Of a stretch of 64,000 bases of DNA, positions 45,311 to 54,067 are shown one piece after another; the first letter of the stretch is position 1; the number at the start of each line of letters is the position of its first letter. The notes under the pieces were generated by a model. It was not told the DNA's origin. It did not search any database and saw nothing but the letters and a program-made list of their open reading frames with translations. Location: the NCBI GenBank assembly GCA_903827375.1, contig CAIKHZ010000304.1, positions 1 through 64,000 of the forward strand. The letters are read 5' to 3'. Source of the DNA: Akkermansiaceae bacterium. Its GTDB lineage: Bacteria > Verrucomicrobiota > Verrucomicrobiia > Verrucomicrobiales > Akkermansiaceae. The translations under genes and the position numbers were made by a program.

Positions 45311-46627
45311 ATGACCCACGCAGTTCAGCATACGCTCGCCGGCACGGCCACCCTTGAAGGCACGTCACTCCACACGGGAGAGAGGGTTTCGCTCTCCATC
45401 AGCCCGGCACCAGAGGGCCACGGCTTGAAGTTTCGCCGCGTTGATCTGCCCGACCAGCCGTTTATCAGCGCGGATGTGGAAAAGGTCCAAACTGTTGAGC
45501 GCGCCACCACCCTGGCTGAGGGCTCCGTCAAGGTTCATACCGTCGAACACGTGATCTCCGCGCTCTGTGGCATGGGCATCGACAATGCCCTCATCGAAAT
45601 GAATGCCAACGAGCCTCCCATCGGCGATGGCTCGTCGCGGCCGTTTGTGGAACTCATCAAACAGGCGGGAATTTCGGCCCAAAGTGCGCCCAGCAAGGTT
45701 TGGGAAATTCGCGAGCCAATGCATTTGGAAACCGGAGACGGCACCCTTATCACCATTGTTCCGAGCAAGTCATTTCGGGTATCGGTCACCAACGTCGGCC
45801 CGGAGGGTCGTTTCACCCAGTATTTTTCCACTGAGGTGACTCCAGCCACTTATGAAAAGGAGATCTGTGGGGCGCGCACATTCGTGTACTACGAGGATGT
45901 CAAACCATTGCTAGACAAGGGATTGATCAAAGGAGGCTCGCTGGAGAGTGCCATTGTCATTCGTGGCAACGAAGTCATGTCCAAGGAGGCGCTGCGCTTC
46001 ACCAATGAGTTTGCGCGTCACAAGGCGCTTGACCTGATCGGCGATCTGATGCTCTCGGGCATCCGCATTCTGGGCCACGTCATGGCGATCAAACCAGGCC
46101 ATGGCCCCAACACCAAAATGGCGGCCAGGCTCAAGGCTGAGTATTCGAGGATGCGTTCGATGGTGCCCGCCCCCATCACCATTCCCAGCGGCGAAAGTGT
46201 GATGGATATCAACGAAGTGCTCAAAATCCTCCCACACCGCTACCCATTCCTCATGGTCGATCGCATCGTCGGTTTCGAGGGCGATAGCAAATGCACCGGC
46301 GTCAAAAACGTCACCATCAACGAACCCTACTTTGTCGGCCACTTCCCCGGCCACCCGATCATGCCGGGAGTTCTCCAACTCGAAGCCATGGCCCAAGTAT
46401 CTTCGGTGCTGATGCTGCGGAAACCGGAAAACATTGGCAAGATCGGCTACTTCATGAGCGCCGACAACGTCAAGTGGCGCCGTCCTGTGCTCCCCGGGGA
46501 TACCCTCATCATCGAGGGGGAGATCATCAAGATGCGTGGATCTATCGGCCAGACCCGTTGCCGCTGCATGGTCAACGGAGATACGGTCTCGGAAGCTGAC
46601 CTTAAATTCGGCCTCATCGACCGCTGA
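45311..46627 (+). CDS. lpxC/fabZ: Bifunctional LpxC deacetylase / FabZ dehydratase fusion
   Basis: 438 residues from [17 protein letters not shown]. Residues 1-290 are UDP-3-O-acyl-N-acetylglucosamine deacetylase, the committed step of lipid A synthesis: [11 protein letters not shown] with a zinc His about 76, [16 protein letters not shown], the second zinc site [13 protein letters not shown], and [13 protein letters not shown]. Residues about 298-438 are 3-hydroxyacyl-ACP dehydratase: [18 protein letters not shown] and [23 protein letters not shown] with the catalytic His and Glu. Such fusions are known in Bacteroidetes and some other phyla. The dehydratase supplies hydroxyacyl/enoyl-ACP turnover next to its consumer pathway. 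All active-site residues are present. Confidence 0.95.
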   Translation: MTHAVQHTLAGTATLEGTSLHTGERVSLSISPAPEGHGLKFRRVDLPDQPFISADVEKVQTVERATTLAEGSVKVHTVEHVISALCGMGIDNALIEMNANEPPIGDGSSRPFVELIKQAGISAQSAPSKVWEIREPMHLETGDGTLITIVPSKSFRVSVTNVGPEGRFTQYFSTEVTPATYEKEICGARTFVYYEDVKPLLDKGLIKGGSLESAIVIRGNEVMSKEALRFTNEFARHKALDLIGDLMLSGIRILGHVMAIKPGHGPNTKMAARLKAEYSRMRSMVPAPITIPSGESVMDINEVLKILPHRYPFLMVDRIVGFEGDSKCTGVKNVTINEPYFVGHFPGHPIMPGVLQLEAMAQVSSVLMLRKPENIGKIGYFMSADNVKWRRPVLPGDTLIIEGEIIKMRGSIGQTRCRCMVNGDTVSEADLKFGLIDR

Positions 46628-46675
46628 GCGGGTGGCTCGAAAGAACCAGCGGCCCTGCGGCGTAGTGGCCCTCAC

Positions 46676-49435
46676 ATGAACCACGCCCGTCTTTTGATGC
46701 GAAATTGCCTGCGTTGTGGGCTATCATTGATGTTGTTGGCCGGCCACGCTCTGGCGGGAGGCTCCAGTGATTTCCGGGATGTGCCGCTGGAATTGGATGG
46801 CGTCAACGCCAGGGTCCCCAAGATCCTGGCAGAGGGGGCCAACAAGAGCGAGATCGTTGTCGGCTCGATCAGCAGAGGCGTCCCCAGCGCGGGCATTCTG
46901 CAAACAGGCGACGTGCTGCTCGGTGTGAATGGGAAGGTTTTTGAAAGTGATGCGATGGCGCTGTTCAACCATGCCGTGGCGGAGGCAAAAAAATCCACCG
47001 CTGCCACCAATCTCCACCTGATTCACAGCCGCGCGGGAGTCGTTCGCAACCTCGATTTCAATATCAACCCGCCACCACCGGATCTCACCAAGGATGGCAA
47101 GAAAACCGACACTCCAAGCTGGAATCTCGGTCCCACCGGCATGAAGGGATGGATATTTACCCGCGATTTCGATACCTCTGAAGCGCGGCAAATTTTGATA
47201 ACAGAAGTCGCGAAAGGCTCACCTGCCGACGGCTTGGTGGCGGTGGGCGATGTGATCGTCGGCATCGAAATCGTTGGCATCTGTGCCGGGCCTTTTGAAT
47301 CGGATGCGCGGGTGGCGTTCGGCAAGGCGATCACTGCGGCCGAAACCACCGAAGGCAAGGGCCAACTCAGGCTTCAGGTGTGGAGCAAGGGCGTCACCAA
47401 GCCCGTGACCGTCCCGCTCAAGGTGATGGGCAGTTACTCAGAGACCTCGCCCTTCAATCAGTGCCCTAAAGCCAAGCTGATCGTCGAACAAGGCTGCAGC
47501 GCCATTCTTAAACGTGGGTTGCAGTGTGGCGACTATTCTCCGGACAATTGGGACCCGTCCATTCCAGACAACGTCAACGCCCTGGCACTTCTGGCCAGCG
47601 GCAATCCGGCATATCTCCCGGCAATCAAGGCTTATGCTAACAAACTTGGGCCGCCGCAAATGAACCTTGTCCTCAAGGAAGGAATGTACGCATGGACTTG
47701 GAGTTATGCCAATCTTTTTCTAACTGAATACTATCTTGCCACCAAGGATGAATCCGTGCTGCCCGCCATCCGTGAGGTCAGCAAGAAAATCGCCATGGGC
47801 CAAAGTGCGGTCGGCACCTACGGTCACGGTTTCCGCGTGGCGGGCAACAACGGCACTCTTGGCGGCTACGGTGCGATCAATCAGGCGGGCCTGATTTGCT
47901 GGATGTCGATGGCGCTGGCACAAAAATGCGGGGTTGACGACCCGGTGCTGCGGGCGGCGGTGGAAAAATCTCGTACGTTTTACAGTTTTTACATAGGCAA
48001 GGGATCGATTCCCTATGGTGACCACCCGCCCTACTGGCTCCACGATGACAATGGCAAGAGTGGCGCGGCAGCCGTGACCTTCGACATTTTGGGAGATGCG
48101 GCGGGTACGCGGTTCTTCTCGCGGATGTCAACGGCCGCCTACGGCGAAAAGGAACTCGGCCATACCGGTAACTACCTCGGCTACCTGTGGGGCGCGCTTT
48201 CCGCCAACCGCGCCGGCCCCGCGGCCCTCGCTGCCTTCCTCAAGGAACAGCGCTGGTATTACGATCTGGCACGCCGCTGGGACGGCTCGTTCTTCACCAC
48301 CGCCCGCGATAACTATGACTTTGATATGACCGGTCTGTTCGTCCTGCATCAAGCCGTGCCGCTGCAAAAGATCTATATCACCGGCAAAGGCACACACCCG
48401 GATAACTTTGTGAGTGGTCCTGCCTTGCAACAAATTCTCGAAGGTGGGCGCGATTTTAACCTCGGCCCATTCGACTATGCCTATATCTTCAAGAGCAAGG
48501 AGCCATTGTTGAAGGCCCTCACCAATGGGTCGCCTACTGTGCGCCAGCGTGCTGCCAAGCAAGTGGCCAAGCTCAAGGATGACGTGACGCCCCAGCTTAT
48601 CACGCTGTTGGCCAGCAAGGATCTCAACGCCCGTTATGGGGCCTGCCTGGCTCTGCAATACATGGAAGGCCGCGCCGCCGCCGCCACTGACTGCCTCATC
48701 AACCAACTCTCCGAAGCCGATATGTGGCTGAGGGTGCGCGCCGCCTTCGCCCTCACCGGCATCGGCCGCCCCGCGCTCAAGGCGGTGCCCCAGTTGCTCA
48801 AAATGTCCGTCGTCATCAACCCCGCCGACCCCCGAGGACTTGAGGCGAAGTACCTGTCCTACGCCTTGTTTCGCGCCGACTTTATCGACCAAATTCCGCC
48901 CCAGCCCGGTCTGGTTGCCAATTCGTTGGATGGCATCGACCGCGAGTTGATCTATCCGGTCCTGCGGCGCATGCTTGCCAGTGACGACGGCATTGGCACC
49001 TTCGCGGTGCGCTCGATGTTCAAAACCCTGAGCACAGACGAGCTGAAATCACTGGAGCCGGAGATCATCAAGGTGGCTAACGACACCGCCCCGAGCGGCG
49101 AAATGTATGCCCAGGAAATCCGCGTGGACGCGCTTAAGTTTCTAGCGAAAAACAAGATCATCAAGGGTCTGCCGGTGTTTATCGAATATGCCAAGACGCA
49201 GAACGGTTGGGGCCAGCGGACCCGCGACATCCTCCCGCTGCTCAAGGAGTACGGCCCTGCCGCCTCCGAAATATTGCCGCAACTCAAAGCCCTGTCCGCC
49301 AGTTGGAAAGCCCAGGAAAAAGCAGCCAACCAAACCAAGGACACCCGTTCAGCTACGGCCGACGAGGTCATCAAATCCATCGAGGAAGCCAAGGATATCA
49401 ACCCAAACAGTCCCCACCAACAGCCCAATCCATGA
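46676..49435 (+). CDS. Secreted PDZ/toroid/HEAT protein, first paralogue (DUF6288-like)
   Basis: 919 residues with a signal peptide (CGLSLMLLAGHALAGG). Two PDZ-like domains (about 45-125: ISRGVPSAGILQTGDVLLGVNGK; about 150-250: EVAKGSPADGLVAVGDVIVGIE). An alpha/alpha-toroid-like domain follows (about 285-600), with YGAINQAGLICWMSMALAQKCGV, GSIPYGDHPPYWLHDDNGKSGAAAV and GHTGNYLGYLWGAL. The C-terminal part has HEAT-type repeats (about 615-830: VRQRAAKQVAKLKDD, LRVRAAFALTGIGRPAL). The type is known to me only from PVC secreted proteins annotated DUF6288; function unknown. The stop overlaps the next start by 4 bp. Confidence 0.75.
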   Translation: MNHARLLMRNCLRCGLSLMLLAGHALAGGSSDFRDVPLELDGVNARVPKILAEGANKSEIVVGSISRGVPSAGILQTGDVLLGVNGKVFESDAMALFNHAVAEAKKSTAATNLHLIHSRAGVVRNLDFNINPPPPDLTKDGKKTDTPSWNLGPTGMKGWIFTRDFDTSEARQILITEVAKGSPADGLVAVGDVIVGIEIVGICAGPFESDARVAFGKAITAAETTEGKGQLRLQVWSKGVTKPVTVPLKVMGSYSETSPFNQCPKAKLIVEQGCSAILKRGLQCGDYSPDNWDPSIPDNVNALALLASGNPAYLPAIKAYANKLGPPQMNLVLKEGMYAWTWSYANLFLTEYYLATKDESVLPAIREVSKKIAMGQSAVGTYGHGFRVAGNNGTLGGYGAINQAGLICWMSMALAQKCGVDDPVLRAAVEKSRTFYSFYIGKGSIPYGDHPPYWLHDDNGKSGAAAVTFDILGDAAGTRFFSRMSTAAYGEKELGHTGNYLGYLWGALSANRAGPAALAAFLKEQRWYYDLARRWDGSFFTTARDNYDFDMTGLFVLHQAVPLQKIYITGKGTHPDNFVSGPALQQILEGGRDFNLGPFDYAYIFKSKEPLLKALTNGSPTVRQRAAKQVAKLKDDVTPQLITLLASKDLNARYGACLALQYMEGRAAAATDCLINQLSEADMWLRVRAAFALTGIGRPALKAVPQLLKMSVVINPADPRGLEAKYLSYALFRADFIDQIPPQPGLVANSLDGIDRELIYPVLRRMLASDDGIGTFAVRSMFKTLSTDELKSLEPEIIKVANDTAPSGEMYAQEIRVDALKFLAKNKIIKGLPVFIEYAKTQNGWGQRTRDILPLLKEYGPAASEILPQLKALSASWKAQEKAANQTKDTRSATADEVIKSIEEAKDINPNSPHQQPNP

Positions 49436-51909
49436 AAATTTCCCGCACCCACCTGCTGTGCTTGGCCGCCCTGGCCGCGATGAGTTCCTGCGCCCAGGCA
49501 GCCGAAGCCCCGAAGACGCCGCCTGATTTGCGAACTCAGCGCGACGGCGTGAATCTCAGCGAAACTTGGAATCTGGGCGCGACGGGAATGCGCGGCTGGA
49601 TTTACACCCGTCCTGCATCCAATCTCGATAGCCAGCAAGGACGAATCACCGCTGCCAGCCGCCAAATCCTCGTCACCGACGTCGGACCCAAAACTCCGGC
49701 CGATGGCCTGATGAAAGTCGATGATATCATTCTCGGGGTCGGCGGCAAGCCGTTCAGTGATGATGCCCGCAAGACACTGGCCAAGGCCATCACCGAAGCG
49801 GAAAAGACCGCCAGCCAAGGTCGTCTCGATCTAACGGTCTGGCGCGAGGGCAAGACTCGCGAGGTCCGGCTGAAGTTGAAGGTTTTGGGAAGTTACAGCG
49901 CCACCGCCCCTTACAACTGCCCGAAGAGCCAGTTGATTCTCGCCGAGGCCTGCAAGGCGCTTGAGAAGGAACCTCTAAGTAAAAGCCGATTTGGTTCAAT
50001 CAACGCGCTGGCGCTGCTGGCTACCGGCAATCCGCAATACCTGCCGAAGGTGCGCGACTATGCCCGCTCGACAGCCCCCGCAGATCTCCATCTGAAGGGA
50101 TGCAGCTCGTGGATGTGGGGCTACGATAGTTTGCTGCTCTGCGAGTATTATCTTCTAACGAACGATAAGCAGGTGTTGCCTGCCATCCAGCAATACACCA
50201 TCGCCCTCGCCAAGGGCCAGGGGATGTACGGCACCTTTGGTCACGGCGGTGCCGAACCCACGCCCGATGGCCAACTTCACGGCTCGATTCCGCCCTATGG
50301 CCCGGTCAACGCCGCAGGACTCATCGCCAACATTGCCATCGTGATGGGCAAGAAGTGCGGCGTGAGCGATCCCGAGATTGATCCGGCTATCGAACGCTCT
50401 GCCAAGTTTTTCGGATACTTTGTCGATAAAGGGTCGGTTCCCTATGGCGAGCACATGCCGTGGGCCAGTCATGACAACAATGGCAAGAATGCGATGGCGG
50501 CTGTGATGTATGGCGTCCAGGGCAATCGCGTCGCGCAAACTCAATTCTATGCCAAAATGGTCACTGCATCCTTTCAGAGCCGCGAATACGGGCACACGGG
50601 CCAAGGGTTCAGCTATCTGTGGGGTGCATTGGGTGCTAGCATGGGCGGCCCGGCAGCCGCCGCCGCCTTTGTCAGGGAGGCCTCCTGGCACCTCGACCTG
50701 ATGCGGCGCTGCGATGGCTCGTTCACCTATGATGGTGGGGAACAGCACGGGCCCGGCCAGAAAAAGCCCGATGAGAACACCTATTTCGCCCATCCCAGTT
50801 ACTATGGCATCAGTCCCACCGCCACTTATGTTCTAACGTATTCGCTGCCCCTTAAGAAACTTTGCATCACCGGCAGGGACGAGAATCCAGCAAATTTCCT
50901 GAGCCAACAAGACGTCGCTCAAGCCGTCGTGTCCGGCAAGTTCGACGTTGCACGGACCAACAAAACCCCGCAGGAGCTGGTGGCGGCGTTCGCCGACTGG
51001 TCGCCCATCGCTCGCGGTTGGGCAGCCGAGGAACTCGCCAAGCGGCCCGAGGCCCAATCCATGGTGCCCGCATTGATAGCCATGGCCGAGGGCGCGGATG
51101 CGCACCAGCGGCAAGGTGCTTGTGAGGCGCTGGGTTGCATCAAGGACCCGGCGGCGTTGCCGGTGCTGGTTCGCTTGCTAACCCATCAGGACCGTTGGCT
51201 GCGGGTCAAGGCCGCCAACGCCTTAAAAAAAATGGGGGATGCCGCCAAGCCGGTGCTGCCCGGGATGTTGCAGGCCGTGGTGGCCACCGCCGAGCCTTTG
51301 CAACCGATTGTGTGGGACGACCCGATCCAGCTCACGCACGGAGAACTGGCTGCCACGCTGTTTGGCAATGTAATGAAGAACTCCATCGAGGGTGTGGATC
51401 GCAAGTGGCTCTATCCGGCGATTCAGGCAGTGGCTCTCAATGCCGACGGCATGGCGCGTGCCACCCTGCGCAAGACGTTTGAGAAGTTGCTGACATTGGA
51501 AGACGTTGAGGCACTGGGGCCTGATTTAGTCGCTGCCGTTAGAACGCCGAGTCCGGCGGACAAGATGTTTGCCAATGAGATCCGCATGGGCGCTTACAAG
51601 GCACTCGCTAAGTATCACTACAAGGAGGGCATCGCCGCCGCCGTTATCTTTGCCAAAACTCAGGGCGGGCACGGCAGCCAGAAACGCACCGGTGAGATTA
51701 TGAAGGAGTTGATCCCCTACGGCACGGCCGCCCGCGAAGTGTTGCCGGGACTTAAGGAATTGATCGCGCAATTCAATACCGAATGCGCTGAAGGTCGATT
51801 CCCCAAGGGGGCGATTAACCAGGTTCGCATCGACTCAGTTGAAGAAGCTATCAAGGCCATTGAAGCTGCCACCACCCAACCGGAATTGCGAAGCATCACA
51901 GCGAAGTAA
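49432..51909 (+). CDS. Secreted PDZ/toroid/HEAT protein, second paralogue (DUF6288-like)
   Basis: 825 residues from MKISRTHLLCLAALAAMSSCAQA; the longer ORF from 49207 lies inside the previous gene. It shares the plan of its neighbour but has one PDZ-like domain (about 65-165: DVGPKTPADGLMKVDDIILGVGGK). The toroid region has YGPVNAAGLIANIAIVMGKKCGV, SVPYGEHMPWASHDNNGKNA and GHTGQGFSYLWGALGASMGGPAAAAAF. HEAT-type repeats follow (about 490-790: ARGWAAEELAKRPEAQ, LRVKAANALKKMGDAAKP). Similar blocks (GxHxPxxxHDxNGK, HTGxxxxYLWGAL) show an old tandem duplication. Conserved His, Asp and Asn in these blocks could form a catalytic or metal site. Confidence 0.75.
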   Translation: MKISRTHLLCLAALAAMSSCAQAAEAPKTPPDLRTQRDGVNLSETWNLGATGMRGWIYTRPASNLDSQQGRITAASRQILVTDVGPKTPADGLMKVDDIILGVGGKPFSDDARKTLAKAITEAEKTASQGRLDLTVWREGKTREVRLKLKVLGSYSATAPYNCPKSQLILAEACKALEKEPLSKSRFGSINALALLATGNPQYLPKVRDYARSTAPADLHLKGCSSWMWGYDSLLLCEYYLLTNDKQVLPAIQQYTIALAKGQGMYGTFGHGGAEPTPDGQLHGSIPPYGPVNAAGLIANIAIVMGKKCGVSDPEIDPAIERSAKFFGYFVDKGSVPYGEHMPWASHDNNGKNAMAAVMYGVQGNRVAQTQFYAKMVTASFQSREYGHTGQGFSYLWGALGASMGGPAAAAAFVREASWHLDLMRRCDGSFTYDGGEQHGPGQKKPDENTYFAHPSYYGISPTATYVLTYSLPLKKLCITGRDENPANFLSQQDVAQAVVSGKFDVARTNKTPQELVAAFADWSPIARGWAAEELAKRPEAQSMVPALIAMAEGADAHQRQGACEALGCIKDPAALPVLVRLLTHQDRWLRVKAANALKKMGDAAKPVLPGMLQAVVATAEPLQPIVWDDPIQLTHGELAATLFGNVMKNSIEGVDRKWLYPAIQAVALNADGMARATLRKTFEKLLTLEDVEALGPDLVAAVRTPSPADKMFANEIRMGAYKALAKYHYKEGIAAAVIFAKTQGGHGSQKRTGEIMKELIPYGTAAREVLPGLKELIAQFNTECAEGRFPKGAINQVRIDSVEEAIKAIEAATTQPELRSITAK

Positions 51910-51918
51910 GAATTGCAC

Positions 51919-53712
51919 ATGAAACTAACCATTATCTCAATCACCTCACTCGGCTTGTTGGCCGGCGCACTTGCGACGGCTGCAGACGTGCCAGCCCTGC
52001 CACGGCCCAAACTGCAAATCATCAATGGAAGCAACGAGACCGTCGATGTTTTCTGGCTCAAGTCTGCCACCGAACGCATATCTAACGGATCGATCGCGGC
52101 GGGGCAGGAAACGATCCTAACCACCACCCTGGGTCATTGTTTTGAAGTGGTGGGGCGTGATGACAAAGCGGTGGCCAAGGTTACCAGCGAGGTTCCGGTG
52201 CAGGGGTACCGCTTCGATCCGCTGGGCAAGGACGGAGTGCCTGCGTTCTACACGCAATCCGTGAGCGCCAATGGTTTTCCCATCGTCAGCTCTGCCAAAG
52301 TCAACCCATACGCACTCAAGGAAGCCGCCTATCTGGTGAACCAAATGCTTGCCAAACGGCCCGACGTGCGCGATGCCATGATCAAGAGTGGGGCGCGGCT
52401 GTGTGTCATGGCATATAACGAATACACGACGGATTTGCCGGAGTTTGTGCGGATGTGCGACGAGAAGGAGCCGGGGTTCGAGGACCTGCCGGCCAAGGAC
52501 TTTTGGGATGCGAGGGCTCGCGGCCTCGGTGGCAGCGATACCGACCCGTTCTGCGTGTGTGCCGAGGAGAATGTCCTTTGCTACCCGGGCGACCCATATG
52601 CCAAAGAATGCATACTCATCCACGAGTTTGCCCATAATATTCATCTGCGTGGTATGATGAACGTGGACCCGACGTTCGACGCACGTCTGCAAGCCACCTA
52701 CGCTGCGGCGATGAAGGCCGGCCTGTGGAAGGGCAAGTATGCTGCGGTGAACCATTGCGAGTACTTTGCCGTCGGCGTGGCCGGTTGGTATGGGCACGAT
52801 CGGGTGAATGATCACGATCACAATCATGTGCATACCCGTGAAACATTGTTAGAATATGATCCTGCCCTCGCTGCGCTCTGCCGCGAGGTGTTCGGCGATA
52901 CGGTGGTGCAACACACCAAGCCGGCGACCCGCCTCAACGGCCATCTGGCTGGCTACGATCCGGCGGCGGCGCCGACCTTTGAGTGGCCGCAGCGCCTGCG
53001 CCAGGCCCAGGCGCAGATTCATGCCAAGGCGGTGGCGCGGGAAAAAGCGGCTAACCCGGACAGCCACCACGAAATCAGGAATATTCAAGGCTGGAACGTC
53101 CACCTCAGCCGCGAATTGCTGACCACTGAGGCCAAGGCCACAGCACGCGCCCTTGAGCTGTTGGAAGCGCAGCTAGCGGAAATCGTGCGGGTGGTGCCGG
53201 CCCCTGCTGTTGCTGAGTTGCGCAAGGTTGCGCTGTGGGTTTCGCCCGAGTATCCTCAGATTCCACCGCGTGCCGAATATCATTCTGAAGGCACTTGGTT
53301 AAGCGAGAACGGACGCAACCCGGCTATGGCACGGGGCGTCGAGTTCACCAACGTGCGCATCTTCGAGGCCGAAACCCGCCGGATGCCCAACTTCGTCTTG
53401 CATGAACTCGCCCATGCCTACCACGACCGCGTGCTCGGCGGCCAACCAGCTATCGGCGAAATCGCCGCCGCCTACCAAAAAGCCAAGGCCAGCGGCAAGT
53501 ATGACCGCGTCGAACGCCAGGATTCCGAGGGCCGCAAGCGCATGGACCGTGCCTATGCACTAACCAATCCGTTTGAGTACTTCGCGGAATCCACCGAAGC
53601 GTATTTCGGCCACAATGATTTTTTTCCATACACCCATGCCGAATTGCAACAGCACGACCCAGAGATGTGCGCATTGCTAGGCAAATTATGGGGGGTAGCA
53701 GTTAGTAAGTAA
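51919..53712 (+). CDS. Secreted protein with VHL-like beta domain and two metallopeptidase domains
   Basis: 597 residues with a signal peptide (SITSLGLLAGALATAAD). Residues about 33-85 (LQIINGSNETVDVFWLK, GSIAAGQETILTTTLGHCFEV) resemble the pVHL beta domain. Two zinc-peptidase domains follow, each with HExxH and a downstream aromatic-Glu motif: HEFAHNIH about 235 with CEYFAVGVAGWYG, and HELAHAYHD about 495 with NPFEYFAESTEAYFGHND. The latter set is typical of the anthrax lethal factor-like (ATLF) group. Both sites keep the expected His and Glu. It lies 9 bp after the second DUF6288-like gene, so the three form one operon. Substrate unknown; secretion to periplasm or outside is likely. Confidence 0.75.
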   Translation: MKLTIISITSLGLLAGALATAADVPALPRPKLQIINGSNETVDVFWLKSATERISNGSIAAGQETILTTTLGHCFEVVGRDDKAVAKVTSEVPVQGYRFDPLGKDGVPAFYTQSVSANGFPIVSSAKVNPYALKEAAYLVNQMLAKRPDVRDAMIKSGARLCVMAYNEYTTDLPEFVRMCDEKEPGFEDLPAKDFWDARARGLGGSDTDPFCVCAEENVLCYPGDPYAKECILIHEFAHNIHLRGMMNVDPTFDARLQATYAAAMKAGLWKGKYAAVNHCEYFAVGVAGWYGHDRVNDHDHNHVHTRETLLEYDPALAALCREVFGDTVVQHTKPATRLNGHLAGYDPAAAPTFEWPQRLRQAQAQIHAKAVAREKAANPDSHHEIRNIQGWNVHLSRELLTTEAKATARALELLEAQLAEIVRVVPAPAVAELRKVALWVSPEYPQIPPRAEYHSEGTWLSENGRNPAMARGVEFTNVRIFEAETRRMPNFVLHELAHAYHDRVLGGQPAIGEIAAAYQKAKASGKYDRVERQDSEGRKRMDRAYALTNPFEYFAESTEAYFGHNDFFPYTHAELQQHDPEMCALLGKLWGVAVSK

Positions 53713-54067
53713 ACGCCCTCGTTTTTGACGAAGGTGCGTGCCATCTTCATTCCCTGAAGTGCCGGCGCAATAGTAGCTGTCGTTCGGCATCTGAGATATA
53801 TTGTGGCGGCGCTCTGTGAGCGCCGATGCCGATTGAAATAGCCCTTGTCGAGGCAGCGGGTTTCAACAGCGGTTCATTGTCAACGGCGGTCATAGACTCG
53901 CCGCTACAAGGGTACCAAGATGCTTGTACGACTCCTGAGCCTGACCGCAATTTCAGGGAATAGAACTTGTTCGGCTCAGTGGCTTTCTTGAGGTCGGGCG
54001 CTAGTCGCTCACATCTCGCGCCACAGTGGCCCACACGCGTAGTGATAATTCAAACGCAGGCTAGGGA
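53713..54067. repeat. Intergenic region with hairpin repeats
   Basis: No gene is visible. GGCGCT-ctgtg-AGCGCC (53808-53824) and CGGCG-gtcatagact-CGCCG (53884-53903) are hairpins of the scattered type; from memory, the latter recurs widely in PVC genomes as a 'GGCGGTCATAGACCGCC' palindrome. CGCAATTTCAGGGAATAGAACTTG (53948-53971) resembles a string near 40113. The region lies between two convergent genes and may end both transcripts. Confidence 0.55.
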
